Under the pieces are notes generated by a model. It was given only the letters and a program-made list of their open reading frames with translations. It was not told where the DNA came from and did no database searches. A program made the position numbers and the translations under genes. A stretch of DNA of 64,000 bases from Marivivens sp. (GTDB lineage: Bacteria; Pseudomonadota; Alphaproteobacteria; Rhodobacterales; Rhodobacteraceae): assembly GCA_017643845.1 (NCBI GenBank), contig JAEPMR010000007.1:20964-84963 (forward strand). The letters run 5' to 3'. This document shows, in pieces, positions 54,476 through 64,000 of the stretch; positions within the stretch are counted from its first letter, which is position 1, and each line of letters starts with the position of its first letter.

Positions 54476-56338
54476 GTGACAACGCGCCCGAACGACCGCC
54501 GATTCAGACCGATAGCAACGCTCGCGCGTGCCGCGGCCTGCGCTTTGTTGCTGGGAAACACGGCAGGACAGATGCAGGCCCAAGACCTGCTTTTTGACAT
54601 TCGGGCCGGAGATCAGAGTGTGGAGACCACGCGTGAATTACGCGGACGGCTGGAGCGGGCGTCGCTCCTGTCCAGCACATTGGAGGGCGCGGGGGGAGAC
54701 CCCGCCCTGCCGCAAGACGTGATTGCCGCCGCCCGCGCCGATTATCAACGGCTGATTGCGGTGCTCTACGAGGCGGGTCATTTCGGGGCGAGCTTGTCGA
54801 TCACGCTGGATGGGCGGGAAGCGGTGACGCTTTCGCCGCTGGACCGGCCCGATGGGATTGAGACCATTGCCGTGCGGATCGAGCCGGGACCGGTCTACCG
54901 GTTTGCGACTGCCGAAATAGGACCTCTGCCCGACGGCACGGATATCGCGCTGCCGGAGGCGTTCCGCTCCGGCGCCGTGGCCGGAACAGCGATGATCCGC
55001 ACAGCGGCCGAGGCCGGTGTCGCGGCATGGCGGGCGGCGGGGCATCCGCTGGCCCAAATCGCAGCGCAAGACATCACGGCGCAACATGACAGTGAAAGTC
55101 TGGACGCGCGGCTGGTGATCGAACCGGGGCCAGTGGCCGATATCGCGCAGCCGAGCATCGGCGGAAACACCGCCACCCGCAGCACCCGCGTGGCGCAAAT
55201 AGCAGGGCTGAAGGCGGGGACACGCTATAGCCCGACCGCGCTCGATGCGGCGGCAAAACGCCTGCGGGACACCGGGACTTTCGGCACCGTGGTGATCCGC
55301 GAGGGCGATGCGCTCGACGGTAACGGACAGCTGCCAATCGACATTCAGGTCAGCGAGCAACTGCCCCGCCGCTACGGATTCGGCGCCGAAGTTTCGACCA
55401 CCGAGGGGCTGACCGTCAGCGGCTTCTGGATGCACAGGAACCTGTTGGGCGGCGCCGAAAACCTGCGGATTAATGCCGAGGTTGCGGGACTGGCGGGAGA
55501 GACCGGCGGGATCGATACGACGCTGGACGCGACATTGCGGCGGCCCGCGACGTTTACATCGAAAATCGACATGGTGGCGACGGCGGAATTGATGCGGCTT
55601 GACGAGCCGGATTTCCGGCTGGACCAACTGCGCGCCGGCGTCAGTTTCGAGCGCGATGTGACGCGGACTCTGACGCTCTCGGGCGGGGTATCGGCGGCGA
55701 CGGCGCGCAGCGAGGAAGGCGCAGTTACCCGCAGCTACAGCTATGCCGCATTGCCGATCACGGGTGAATGGGAGCGGCGCGACGATCCGAACGCACCGAC
55801 GCGAGGCAGTTTCGCGCGGCTGGAACTGACCCCGTTTGCCGGTGTCGGCGATCTGGACAGCGGGCTGCGCGCACGGGCCGAGGGGCGCGGCTATATTCCG
55901 GTGGGCGACGGCGACAGTCCCAGCATCCTCGCGCTGCGTGGACAGGCAGGGACGGTCATCGGGGCGAGCGCGACGCGGGCACCGGCGGATTTCCTTTTTC
56001 ACAGTGGCGGGGGCGATACGGTGCGCGGCCAGCCCTATCAGGCGCTGGGGGCGGACCTTTCCGGCGACGGGGCGAGCGGGGCGGGCGCTTTTGCGACGCT
56101 CAGTGCCGAATGGCGGCAGCCGCTGCGCGGGGCGTTCGGGATGGTGGCCTTTATCGATGCCGGATGGGTCGCGGCGGATATCACCGGCGCCGACAGCGAC
56201 TGGCACGCAGGCGCGGGACTGGGACTGCGCTATGAAACGGGCATCGGCCCGGTAAGGCTCGATATCGCGACGCCACTCGGCAATGGCGAGACCGGCGACG
56301 GTGTGAGCCTCTATGTGGGGATCGGGCAGGCGTTTTGA
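54476..56338 (+). CDS. tamA: Outer membrane autotransporter-assembly protein TamA
   Basis: Omp85-family barrel that with TamB inserts proteins or moves lipids at the outer membrane. 620 residues: signal peptide (about 1-35, with AACALLLGNTAGQMQAQ), three POTRA-like domains (about 37-285), and a C-terminal 16-strand barrel ending in aromatic GDGVSLYVGIGQAF. The start is a GTG. The stop overlaps the tamB start by one base (TGATG). GC content is much higher than in the left half of the window. Confidence 0.93.
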   Translation: MTTRPNDRRFRPIATLARAAACALLLGNTAGQMQAQDLLFDIRAGDQSVETTRELRGRLERASLLSSTLEGAGGDPALPQDVIAAARADYQRLIAVLYEAGHFGASLSITLDGREAVTLSPLDRPDGIETIAVRIEPGPVYRFATAEIGPLPDGTDIALPEAFRSGAVAGTAMIRTAAEAGVAAWRAAGHPLAQIAAQDITAQHDSESLDARLVIEPGPVADIAQPSIGGNTATRSTRVAQIAGLKAGTRYSPTALDAAAKRLRDTGTFGTVVIREGDALDGNGQLPIDIQVSEQLPRRYGFGAEVSTTEGLTVSGFWMHRNLLGGAENLRINAEVAGLAGETGGIDTTLDATLRRPATFTSKIDMVATAELMRLDEPDFRLDQLRAGVSFERDVTRTLTLSGGVSAATARSEEGAVTRSYSYAALPITGEWERRDDPNAPTRGSFARLELTPFAGVGDLDSGLRARAEGRGYIPVGDGDSPSILALRGQAGTVIGASATRAPADFLFHSGGGDTVRGQPYQALGADLSGDGASGAGAFATLSAEWRQPLRGAFGMVAFIDAGWVAADITGADSDWHAGAGLGLRYETGIGPVRLDIATPLGNGETGDGVSLYVGIGQAF

Positions 56339-59300
56339 TGCGGATCGTCCAAAAACCCCTCGTTTTGTTTTGTATCATGCTGCTGCCGTTCATGGCTGCA
56401 GCTCAAGAGGCCGAGGACAAAGGCTTTCTGACACGGCTCATCGAGGGAAGCCTCTCGGGTGACGGGCGCGATGTGGAAATCACGGGCTTTGCCGGTGCGC
56501 TGAGCGCGCGGGCGACGATCACGCGGCTGAGCGTTGCGGATGCAGATGGCATCTGGCTGGATATGCACGATCTGGTTCTGGATTGGGACCGTGCTGCCCT
56601 GATTTCCGGGGCGCTGGTGGTGCGGGAACTCTCGGCCGCGCGGATCGACCTGCTGCGCCGCCCCGTGCCCCCGCCCGGCGCATTGCCGGATGCAGAGGCG
56701 CGGGCGTGGCGTCTGCCGGACCTGCCGGTGAGCGTAGACATTGGCGCAGTGCAGGCCAAAGAGATCACGCTGGGGGCGGATTTGTTGGGAGAACCCGTCG
56801 CGCTACGGCTCGACGGGCGGGGCACATTGGCGGACGGGGTGCTCGATGTGGCGCTGGAAGCTGACCGCAGCGACGGAGCCGAGGGAGCGCTGAGGCTCGC
56901 GCTAAGGCGCGACGAGCTGGACGACCATCTGGAGGTGACTTTGGCCCTGCGCGAAGGTGCCGGCGGGATCGCGGCGCGAGCGCTTGACCTGCCCGGCCTG
57001 CCGCCCGTGGCGCTGGAGGTGCGTGGCACGGGGCCGGTGGCCGATTTTGCGGCCGATATTGCGCTGGAGACCGATGGTGCGGCGCGGCTGACCGGATCGG
57101 TAGGAGCACGGGCGACGGATGGCGGCGCGACGCGCTGGCGGCTGGACTTGAAGGGCGATGTGCGGGCGCTGGTGACGGCGGACTATCATCCGTTCTTCGG
57201 CGCGGAGAGCGGAGTGGAAGCGCTGGTGACGCGCACGGCGGAGGGCGGAACCGAAATCGAGCGGATCGCGGTGGCAACCGGAGCCCTACAGATCAACGGC
57301 GCTGGCGCACTCGATGCGGACGGCTGGCCGCGCCGGATGGCGCTGAGCGCGACGCTGGACAGCGAAAACGGCGCACCGCTGCGCCTGCCGGTCGCGGGGG
57401 CCGAGACCTCGGTCGCGGGCGGGCGTCTGGAACTGGCGTTCGATGCTGCGCGGGGAGAGCGCTGGCGGCTGGACGCAGCGCTGAACGGATTGACGCGCGG
57501 CGGCATGGTGCTGCCCGAGCTGACGCTGGCAGGCGGTGGGCGGATCGCGGGGCTGGAAAGCCTGGATGCGGCGGATCATCTCTTTACCGCCGATCTGAAA
57601 ATGGCCGCGCGGGAGATGCGTTTTGATACTGCGGCGCTCTCGGATGCGCTGGGATCGGAACTGGCCGGACAGCTGACGTTGGAACGGCAGGGCGACGGAC
57701 CGCTGCGCGTGACGCGGGTGGATGTCACTGGGCCGGATTTGCGGCTCGACGGCGCGGCGGAGCTGGGATTTGCCCCGTTTGTGATCAGCGGCTCTCTTGC
57801 AGCTGGGACCGACAATCTGGGCCGGTTCAGCGCGTTGGCGGGGCGGACACTGGGTGGGGCCGGTGATCTGGAAGTCCTTGCACGCTACGCGCCTGCAGAC
57901 GGGGCGCTGCGGCTCGACCTGCGCGGCGACACGACGGATCTGACGCTGGACCAGCCGGAGGTCGACGCGATCCTTCGGGGAGCAGGCACAGTGCGGCTGG
58001 CGCTTGAGCGGGACACCACCGGCACGCGGCTGGAGACGCTCGACCTGCGAACCGCAAACGGATCGGTGGCTGCGTCAGGCGCGATTTCGAGTGCCGAGGG
58101 GCAGGCCGAATTCCGCGCGCGCGTGGCGGATATCGGACTGTTGGTGCCAGAGCTGCGCGGCCCTGCGGAGATCAGCGCGGAGGCGCGCAGACCGGCGGGG
58201 CGCAGCGATTGGGATATCCGCATCGACGGCGAGGGACCGGGCCAGATCACGCTGGCGGCGGAGGGCAGTCTGGCCGAAGACATGAGCCGCGCACGCGGCA
58301 CGCTCAGCGGGACTGCGCCGCTGGGCCTCGCCAATCCGCTGATCGAGCCGCGACGGATCGGCGGGCTGACACGCTATGACCTGCGGATCGACGGACCGGC
58401 GCGGCTGGAAGCGCTGCGGGGGACGATTTCGATTGCTGACGCACGGCTGACCGCGCCGACCTTCGGGCAGGCACTGGAAGCGATCGGCGGCACGGTCCGG
58501 CTGGAGAACGGGGCGGCGACGATCGATCTGGGTGCGACTCTGGCGCCGGAATCAGGCGCGGTCCGGCTGACCGGGCGGCTGGGTCTGGCACCACCGTTCG
58601 ACAGCACCCTGACCGCCGCACTGGACCAACTGATCGTGCGTGATCCAGCGCTCTACGAGGCCACGGTGAACGGGACTTTGACGCTCGGGGGGCCGCTGGC
58701 GCGCAGTCGGTTGAGCGGGGACATCCAAATTCCGACGGCCGAATTGCGTGTGCCGTCCTCTCCGATTGGGGTGGTGGGGAATCTGCCGCCAATCCGCCAC
58801 CGCGCAGCCGACAGCGCAATCCGGCAAACGCTGGAGCGTGCCGGTTTGACACTGGACGGGACCGAAGCCGACAGCACCGGCGGACCAAGCACAGGCGGCG
58901 GTGTCGCTGTCGATCTGAGGATCGACGCGCCACAGCGGATTTTCGTACGCGGACGGGGGCTGGATGCAGAGCTGGGCGGACAACTGACGCTGACAGGTCA
59001 GGGCGGCAATATTGTCCCGCAGGGGCAGTTTGACCTGATACGTGGGCGGCTGGATATTCTGCAGCAGCGCTTTACCCTCACCGAAGGCGCGGCACGGGTC
59101 GAGGGTGATTTCGTGCCGGTTCTGCGATTGGTCGCGAGCACGACGACGCGAACGGGGCTGGATGTGAACATCATCATCGAAGGCCGTGCCGACGCACCGG
59201 AAATCCGGCTCACATCACTGCCGGACCTGCCCGAGGACGAAATTCTCGCACAGCTCATTTTCGGGCGGGATTTTTCCGAGATCACGCCGCTGCAAGCGGT

Positions 59301-59595
59301 GCAACTGGCGAGCGCCGCCAGCACGCTGGCGGGCCGCGACAGCGGTCTGCTCAACCAGATCCGCAGCGGCATCGGGCTGGACGATCTGGATGTGGTCACG
59401 ACAAGCGAAGGCGCGGCAGCGGTCAGGCTGGGACAGTATCTGGGGGAAAACCTCTATACCGGCGTGGAGATCGGCAGCGACGGACGCAGCGCGATCACGC
59501 TGAACCTCGATATCGCGCCGGGGGTGACAGCGCGGGGCAGTACGGCAAATGATGGCGAGAGCAGCCTCGGGATTTTCTTCGAGAAAGACTACTAA
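56338..59595 (+). CDS. tamB: Translocation and assembly module protein TamB
   Basis: Very long periplasm-spanning AsmA-like protein anchored in the inner membrane; partner of TamA, implicated in phospholipid transport. 1085 residues from the ATG at 56338; the track start is a TTG one codon earlier. N-terminal helix or signal (KPLVLFCIMLLPFMAAAQ), long repetitive beta-rich taco-like region, and the C-terminal DUF490 domain (EDEILAQLIFGRDFSEITPLQAVQLASAASTLAG). Strongly GC-rich coding. Confidence 0.94.
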   Translation: MRIVQKPLVLFCIMLLPFMAAAQEAEDKGFLTRLIEGSLSGDGRDVEITGFAGALSARATITRLSVADADGIWLDMHDLVLDWDRAALISGALVVRELSAARIDLLRRPVPPPGALPDAEARAWRLPDLPVSVDIGAVQAKEITLGADLLGEPVALRLDGRGTLADGVLDVALEADRSDGAEGALRLALRRDELDDHLEVTLALREGAGGIAARALDLPGLPPVALEVRGTGPVADFAADIALETDGAARLTGSVGARATDGGATRWRLDLKGDVRALVTADYHPFFGAESGVEALVTRTAEGGTEIERIAVATGALQINGAGALDADGWPRRMALSATLDSENGAPLRLPVAGAETSVAGGRLELAFDAARGERWRLDAALNGLTRGGMVLPELTLAGGGRIAGLESLDAADHLFTADLKMAAREMRFDTAALSDALGSELAGQLTLERQGDGPLRVTRVDVTGPDLRLDGAAELGFAPFVISGSLAAGTDNLGRFSALAGRTLGGAGDLEVLARYAPADGALRLDLRGDTTDLTLDQPEVDAILRGAGTVRLALERDTTGTRLETLDLRTANGSVAASGAISSAEGQAEFRARVADIGLLVPELRGPAEISAEARRPAGRSDWDIRIDGEGPGQITLAAEGSLAEDMSRARGTLSGTAPLGLANPLIEPRRIGGLTRYDLRIDGPARLEALRGTISIADARLTAPTFGQALEAIGGTVRLENGAATIDLGATLAPESGAVRLTGRLGLAPPFDSTLTAALDQLIVRDPALYEATVNGTLTLGGPLARSRLSGDIQIPTAELRVPSSPIGVVGNLPPIRHRAADSAIRQTLERAGLTLDGTEADSTGGPSTGGGVAVDLRIDAPQRIFVRGRGLDAELGGQLTLTGQGGNIVPQGQFDLIRGRLDILQQRFTLTEGAARVEGDFVPVLRLVASTTTRTGLDVNIIIEGRADAPEIRLTSLPDLPEDEILAQLIFGRDFSEITPLQAVQLASAASTLAGRDSGLLNQIRSGIGLDDLDVVTTSEGAAAVRLGQYLGENLYTGVEIGSDGRSAITLNLDIAPGVTARGSTANDGESSLGIFFEKDY

Positions 59596-59642
59596 GGCGC
59601 ACCGCTGTTGGCGCGCGGCACCAAATCGGCCTATGCTGGGCC

Positions 59643-60128
59643 ATGCAGAACCTCCGCACCGCCCACCCCGACGACGCCTACCACTGCTTTGCCATTGAGC
59701 AAGCGGCCTATGAGGGGGACGAGGCCGCGACACTTGCCAAGATTGCCAAACGGATCGCGGACTACCCGGAGGGGTTTCTCGTTCTGGAGGATGGCGGGGA
59801 GATCGCCGGATTTATCAATTGCGGCTGTGCGCAGGTGGTCGATATGGCCGACGAGGCATTCAAGGAGCTGCGAGGGCATGACCCTGACGCGCCGAATGTG
59901 GTGATCCTGTCGGTCGTCGTGGACCCTGCCCGGCAGGGGCACGGCCTCGCGCGGGTGTTAATGGAGGCGTTCATCGCGCGGATGCGGGAGATGGGAAAGC
60001 GCCGCATTTACCTGATGTGCAAGGATCAGCATGTGCCGCTTTATGAGAAGTTCGGCTACGGCTACCTGCGCCCGTCGGCCTCGGACCATGGCGGGATGCG
60101 CTGGCATGAGATGGCGATGGCCCTGTAG
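59643..60128 (+). CDS. GNAT-family N-acetyltransferase
   Basis: 161 residues with the GNAT fold: N-terminal DAYHCFAIEQAAYEGDEA, a central strand VVILSVVVDPARQGHGLARVLMEAFI carrying the acetyl-CoA site Q/RxxGxG/A, and a C-terminal CKDQHVPLYEKFGY. Substrate is unknown; similarity to arylalkylamine-type members is possible. It is convergent with the GFA-family gene. Confidence 0.88.
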   Translation: MQNLRTAHPDDAYHCFAIEQAAYEGDEAATLAKIAKRIADYPEGFLVLEDGGEIAGFINCGCAQVVDMADEAFKELRGHDPDAPNVVILSVVVDPARQGHGLARVLMEAFIARMREMGKRRIYLMCKDQHVPLYEKFGYGYLRPSASDHGGMRWHEMAMAL

Positions 60129-60137
60129 TGACGGGTG

Positions 60138-60530
60138 CTAGGCTTTGGCGTCGATGATGTCGTGATCCCAAGGCTGCGCCGATCCGGTGAAGATGGAGCG
60201 CGACGGGGTATAGGCTGCCGGATCATCGAGCGAGGCGGCATGGACGAACACCTTACCTGCAAGCACATCGAACCGGCGGGTGAGTTGCGACCCGCAGTCG
60301 GGGCAGAAACCGCTGAAACTGCGGCCACCGGAATCGCCCGTCATTTCAAAGACCTTACAGGCGTCGCTGATTTTGAACGTCGCCTCATCCAAGGGCATCA
60401 TTTCGGCATGGCCGGTGCCGGTGAGTTGCTGGCAGTCGCGGCAATGGCAGCGGACCATGGGAAATTCGGCTGGCGTACCGCTGTAGCGGACCAAACCGCA
60501 TTTGCAGCCACCTGATAAATGCTCTGTCAT
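60138..60530 (-). CDS. GFA-family (glutathione-dependent formaldehyde-activating type) protein
   Basis: 130 residues with the zinc-cysteine pattern of the GFA fold: GGCKCGLVRYSG (about 7-18), VRCHCRDCQQLTGTG (about 27-41), and SGFCPDCGSQLTRRF (about 72-86). Few such proteins truly act on S-hydroxymethylglutathione; most are of unknown substrate. It lies between the GNAT gene and the peptide transporter, and shares no obvious operon with either. Confidence 0.88.
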   Translation of the reverse strand: MTEHLSGGCKCGLVRYSGTPAEFPMVRCHCRDCQQLTGTGHAEMMPLDEATFKISDACKVFEMTGDSGGRSFSGFCPDCGSQLTRRFDVLAGKVFVHAASLDDPAAYTPSRSIFTGSAQPWDHDIIDAKA

Positions 60531-60595
60531 GTTCGCGCCTCCCCTCCGAGCAGACTAGGCCGGTGGGAGGCGGTTGTCAGCATCTAACGCGGCGC

Positions 60596-61608
60596 TTACG
60601 CCTGCACCGCGAGAACCTCTTCGACCTCGTGGAACGGACAGGCAACCGTGTGGGCGTTGCCGAGATCGAGCATTTCGGGGCGGGCCTCGGCGCAGGAGGC
60701 TTGCGCCTTCGGGCAACGGGTGCGGAACACGCAGCCGGAGGGCGGATTGAGCGGTGAAGGCAGCTCGCCTTCGATCACCATGCGGGGGCGAGCTTTTTCC
60801 AGAACCGGATCAGGGACCGGCACGGAAGAGATCAGCGCCTGGGTATAGGGGTGCTGCGGGCGTGTGGTGAGGGTGCGGGCATCGGCCTGTTCCATCACGC
60901 GGCCCAGATACATCACCACGATCTGATCGGAGATATGCTTCACCACCGACAGATCATGCGCGATGAAGATCATCGACAGGCCCATGTCGCGCTGCAACTC
61001 CATCAAGAGGTTCACCACCTGCGCCTGCACCGAGACATCGAGCGCGGAGACAGGTTCATCACAGATCAGGAGCTTGGGCTTGAGGATCAGCGCGCGGGCG
61101 ATACCGATGCGCTGGCACTGGCCGCCGGAGAACTCGTGCGGGTAGCGGTTGATCAGGTTGGGAAGGAGGCCCACGCGCTCCATCAGCTCGGCGACGCGGC
61201 GCTTCACCTCCTTGCGCGGGGTCTTTGGCTCGTGGGTGATCAGCGGCTCGGCGATGATTTCGCCCACGGTCATGCGCGGGTTGAGCGCAGCGAGCGGATC
61301 CTGAAAGATCATCTGAACGTTGCGGCGGTGGCGGCGGCGGGCCTCGGGCGACATGGTGGCGAGGTCTTGGCCCTCGAACACCGCAGAACCGCCAGACATC
61401 GGCACGGTGCCGACGATGGCGCGGGCCAGCGTTGATTTGCCGGAGCCACTTTCGCCGACGATGCCGACGCACTCACCGGCGGGGAGATCGAAGCTGATGC
61501 CGCCGACGGCGTGCAGCTTCATCGGCGGGGTCCACGGCCATGCACCCTGACGGCGGATGTCGAACGTGACCTGAAGATCGCGGACAGAGAGGATCGGATC
61601 GGTGGCCA

Positions 61609-61609
<1 letters not shown>
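60596..61609 (-). CDS. Oligopeptide/dipeptide ABC transporter ATPase (OppF/DppF type)
   Basis: One of two ATPases that power peptide uptake. 337 residues with Walker A GESGSGKSTLARA (about 54-66), the signature FSGGQCQRIGIARAL (about 164-178), Walker B LLICDEPVSALD and the C-terminal oligo_HPY part with cysteines (CVFRTRCPKAQASC...ACPFH). Its ATG overlaps the stop of the OppD-type gene by one base. Confidence 0.94.
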
Positions 61610-62577
<968 letters not shown>

Positions 62578-62578
62578 G

Positions 62579-63505
62579 TCAGCGGTCCTTCGGGTCGAGT
62601 GCGTCGCGCAGACCGTCACCTACGAAGAAGAAGGCGAAGAGCGTGACGAGGAAGAAAAAGAGCGGGAAGTAGAGCTGCCAGATGACACCGTATTGCATCT
62701 GGCCCGCACCTGCGGAGATCAGCGCGCCGAGCGAGGTGTTCGGCTCCTGCACGCCGAGGCCGAGGAAGCTGATGAAGCTTTCGGTCAGGATCAGGCCGGG
62801 GATCAGAAGGGTCGCGTAGACCACCACGATGCCCAAGAGGTTCGGCACGATGTGGCGCAGGATGATCGTGAAGGGGCGGACGCCTGTGGCGACGGCGGCT
62901 TCGACGAATTCCTTATTCTTGATGGTCAGGGTCTGACCACGGGCGATGCGGGCCATATCAAGCCATGAGATCAGGCCGATGCCGACAAACAGCATGAAGA
63001 TGGAGCGCCCGAAGATGACCAGCATCAGGATCAGAACAAACATAAAGGGGATCGCCATAAGGATATCGACGATGCGCATCATGATATTGTCGATCCGTCC
63101 GCCGAAATAGCCCGCGACCGCGCCGTAGAGCGTGCCGACCACAACGGCGATGACGGAGCCGACGACGCCGACCATGATCGAGATGCGGGTGCCTTGCACC
63201 GTGCGGGAATAGAGGTCGCGGCCCAGTTCATCGGCCCCGAAATAGTGACCGTTGGCTATCGAGGGTGCGCCCTTCTGGGCGATCTGGCCCATGATACCCC
63301 AGTCGATCTCCTCATTGTTCCAGACGGCGATCAGGTCGCCAAAGAGGGCGAAGATACCGATCAGGATCAGGGTGATCAGGGCGCCAACGGCGGCCTTGTT
63401 CTTGAGAAACCGATCAACGGCATCGCGCCAGAGGGAGCGGCCGCGGACCTCGGCCACTTGCGCGGCTTCGAGGAGGGTATCGGTGGTTTGCTTATTCGGA
63501 AACAT
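62579..63505 (-). CDS. Oligopeptide ABC transporter permease (OppC/DppC type)
   Basis: Inner membrane permease. 308 residues with an N-terminal helix (about 39-61), a periplasmic loop typical of DppC (HYFGADELGRDLYSRTVQGTRISI), then five helices. The EAA loop EAAVATGVRPFTIILRHIVPN (about 217-237) contacts the ATPases. It is 15 bases after the partial OppB-type gene. Confidence 0.94.
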   Translation of the reverse strand: MFPNKQTTDTLLEAAQVAEVRGRSLWRDAVDRFLKNKAAVGALITLILIGIFALFGDLIAVWNNEEIDWGIMGQIAQKGAPSIANGHYFGADELGRDLYSRTVQGTRISIMVGVVGSVIAVVVGTLYGAVAGYFGGRIDNIMMRIVDILMAIPFMFVLILMLVIFGRSIFMLFVGIGLISWLDMARIARGQTLTIKNKEFVEAAVATGVRPFTIILRHIVPNLLGIVVVYATLLIPGLILTESFISFLGLGVQEPNTSLGALISAGAGQMQYGVIWQLYFPLFFFLVTLFAFFFVGDGLRDALDPKDR

Positions 63506-63520
63506 CTGCGCGCCCTCCCC

Positions 63521-64000
63521 TTAGTACCGGATCTTCGGGTCGATCCACGCATAGAGGATATCGACCACGAGGTTGAAGAAGATCGTCAGCACACCCACGA
63601 GGATGGTGATGCCCATGATCACCGAATAATCGCGGTTGAAGGCGGAGTTGACGAAATACTGACCGATGCCGCCAGTGGAGAAATAGATATCCACCACCAC
63701 CGAGCCTGTAACCATGCCCACGAAAGCTGGGCCGAGGTAGGAGAGCGTCGGCAGGAGCGCCGGTTTCAGCGCGTGGCGCAGAACGATGCGGCTCATGGGC
63801 AGGCCTTTCGCGCGGGCGGTGCGGATAAAGCCGGAGTTCATCACCTCCAGCATAGACGAACGGGTGATCCGCGCGATTGAGGCCATGTAGGAGGTGGAGA
63901 GCGCAATCACCGGCATGACAACGTAATTCCATTGGCCGCCGTTCCAGCCGCCACCGGGTAGAAGGCCGAGCCAGAGGGTAAAGACGAGGATCAGGATCGG
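63521..64000 (-). CDS. Oligopeptide ABC transporter permease (OppB/DppB type), cut by window end
   Basis: Only the C-terminal part is in the window. The reading frame stays open to base 64000 (TLWLGLLPGGGWNG before the track start M), so the true start lies outside. EAA loop TARAKGLPMSRIVLRHALKPALLP, then two or three membrane helices ending LVVDILYAWIDPKIRY. Together with the OppC, D and F genes it forms a peptide importer; the binding protein is presumably beyond the window. Confidence 0.93.
   Translation of the reverse strand, partial: PILILVFTLWLGLLPGGGWNGGQWNYVVMPVIALSTSYMASIARITRSSMLEVMNSGFIRTARAKGLPMSRIVLRHALKPALLPTLSYLGPAFVGMVTGSVVVDIYFSTGGIGQYFVNSAFNRDYSVIMGITILVGVLTIFFNLVVDILYAWIDPKIRY

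Noticed and set aside
54297-54482. 61-residue minus-strand ORF before tamA sharing CASVVH with DeoB
   Set aside because: The similarity comes only from the DNA repeat. There is no ribosome site and the rest is unrelated to DeoB, so it is not a deoB fragment or a gene.
54638-56206. 522-residue minus-strand ORF opposite tamA
   Set aside because: Shadow of tamA. Arg/Pro/His-rich, no domains or good ribosome site.

Overview
The window looks like a chromosomal segment of an alphaproteobacterium, most likely a Rhodobacteraceae (Roseobacter-type) species. Signs of this are a phosphatidylcholine synthase (pcs), the ybgC-tolQRAB-pal-cpoB order joined to ruvCAB, a DUF1127 gene, MeaB plus PrpE of a propionyl-CoA route, TTTGCAAA operators of the ScfR/PccR type, and many 4-nt ATGA operon overlaps. 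Almost everything is core housekeeping. I see no rRNA, tRNA, insertion sequence, prophage or CRISPR array.

Layout. 0-4.6 kb (-): a compact nucleoside salvage operon cdd-deoA-deoB-add-upp. 4.7-9.6 kb (+): a malic enzyme/phosphotransacetylase fusion, propionyl-CoA synthetase and a small membrane protein, with recognisable operators before the first two. 9.6-13.4 kb: nadK, glyA, an alpha/beta hydrolase and an unknown secreted protein. 13.5-17.9 kb (-): lepA, a small tyrosine phosphatase, a PCuAC-type copper protein, rpmB and meaB. 18-21 kb (+): a ligase-associated Lhr-like helicase and PdeM phosphoesterase, without their usual ligase and exonuclease. 21-25.8 kb (-): a C1-folate cluster of fhs, a small chorismate mutase, two tandem folD paralogues and a membrane-bound LytTR regulator. 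25.9-38.3 kb (-): a MOSC protein, then a long run ruvC-ruvA-ruvB-hyp-ybgC-tolQ-tolR-tolA-tolB-pal-cpoB-tilS-ftsH. 38.6-43.7 kb: a DUF1127 gene, a one-helix membrane protein, prmA, an MFS transporter and priA. 43.8-47 kb: DUF484-xerC, pcs and an EamA transporter. 47.2-54.1 kb: ileS, a truncated haemoglobin, ycjX-ycjF and truA. 54.1-59.6 kb: a repeat-bearing intergenic region, then tamA-tamB. 59.6-64 kb: a GNAT enzyme, a GFA-family protein and an oligopeptide ABC transporter cut by the window end.

The genes form several functional groups. Nucleosides are degraded to bases and sugar phosphates. Malate and propionate are converted to acyl-CoA and pyruvate. One-carbon units are moved between formate, methenyl- and methylene-tetrahydrofolate. 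The Tol-Pal and Tam systems maintain the outer membrane, and RuvABC, PriA and XerC handle replication and recombination.

The observations most worth a second look are: (1) the second FolD, which has lost the catalytic lysine and has Glu in place of the active-site aspartate while its tandem neighbour keeps both; (2) an 11-bp-period tandem repeat before tamA whose core (28 of 29 bases) recurs inside the deoB coding sequence 52 kb away; (3) the TTTGCAAA array before prpE and the GTTTAACGTTAAAC palindrome before the malic enzyme; (4) a clear rise in GC content in the right part of the window.
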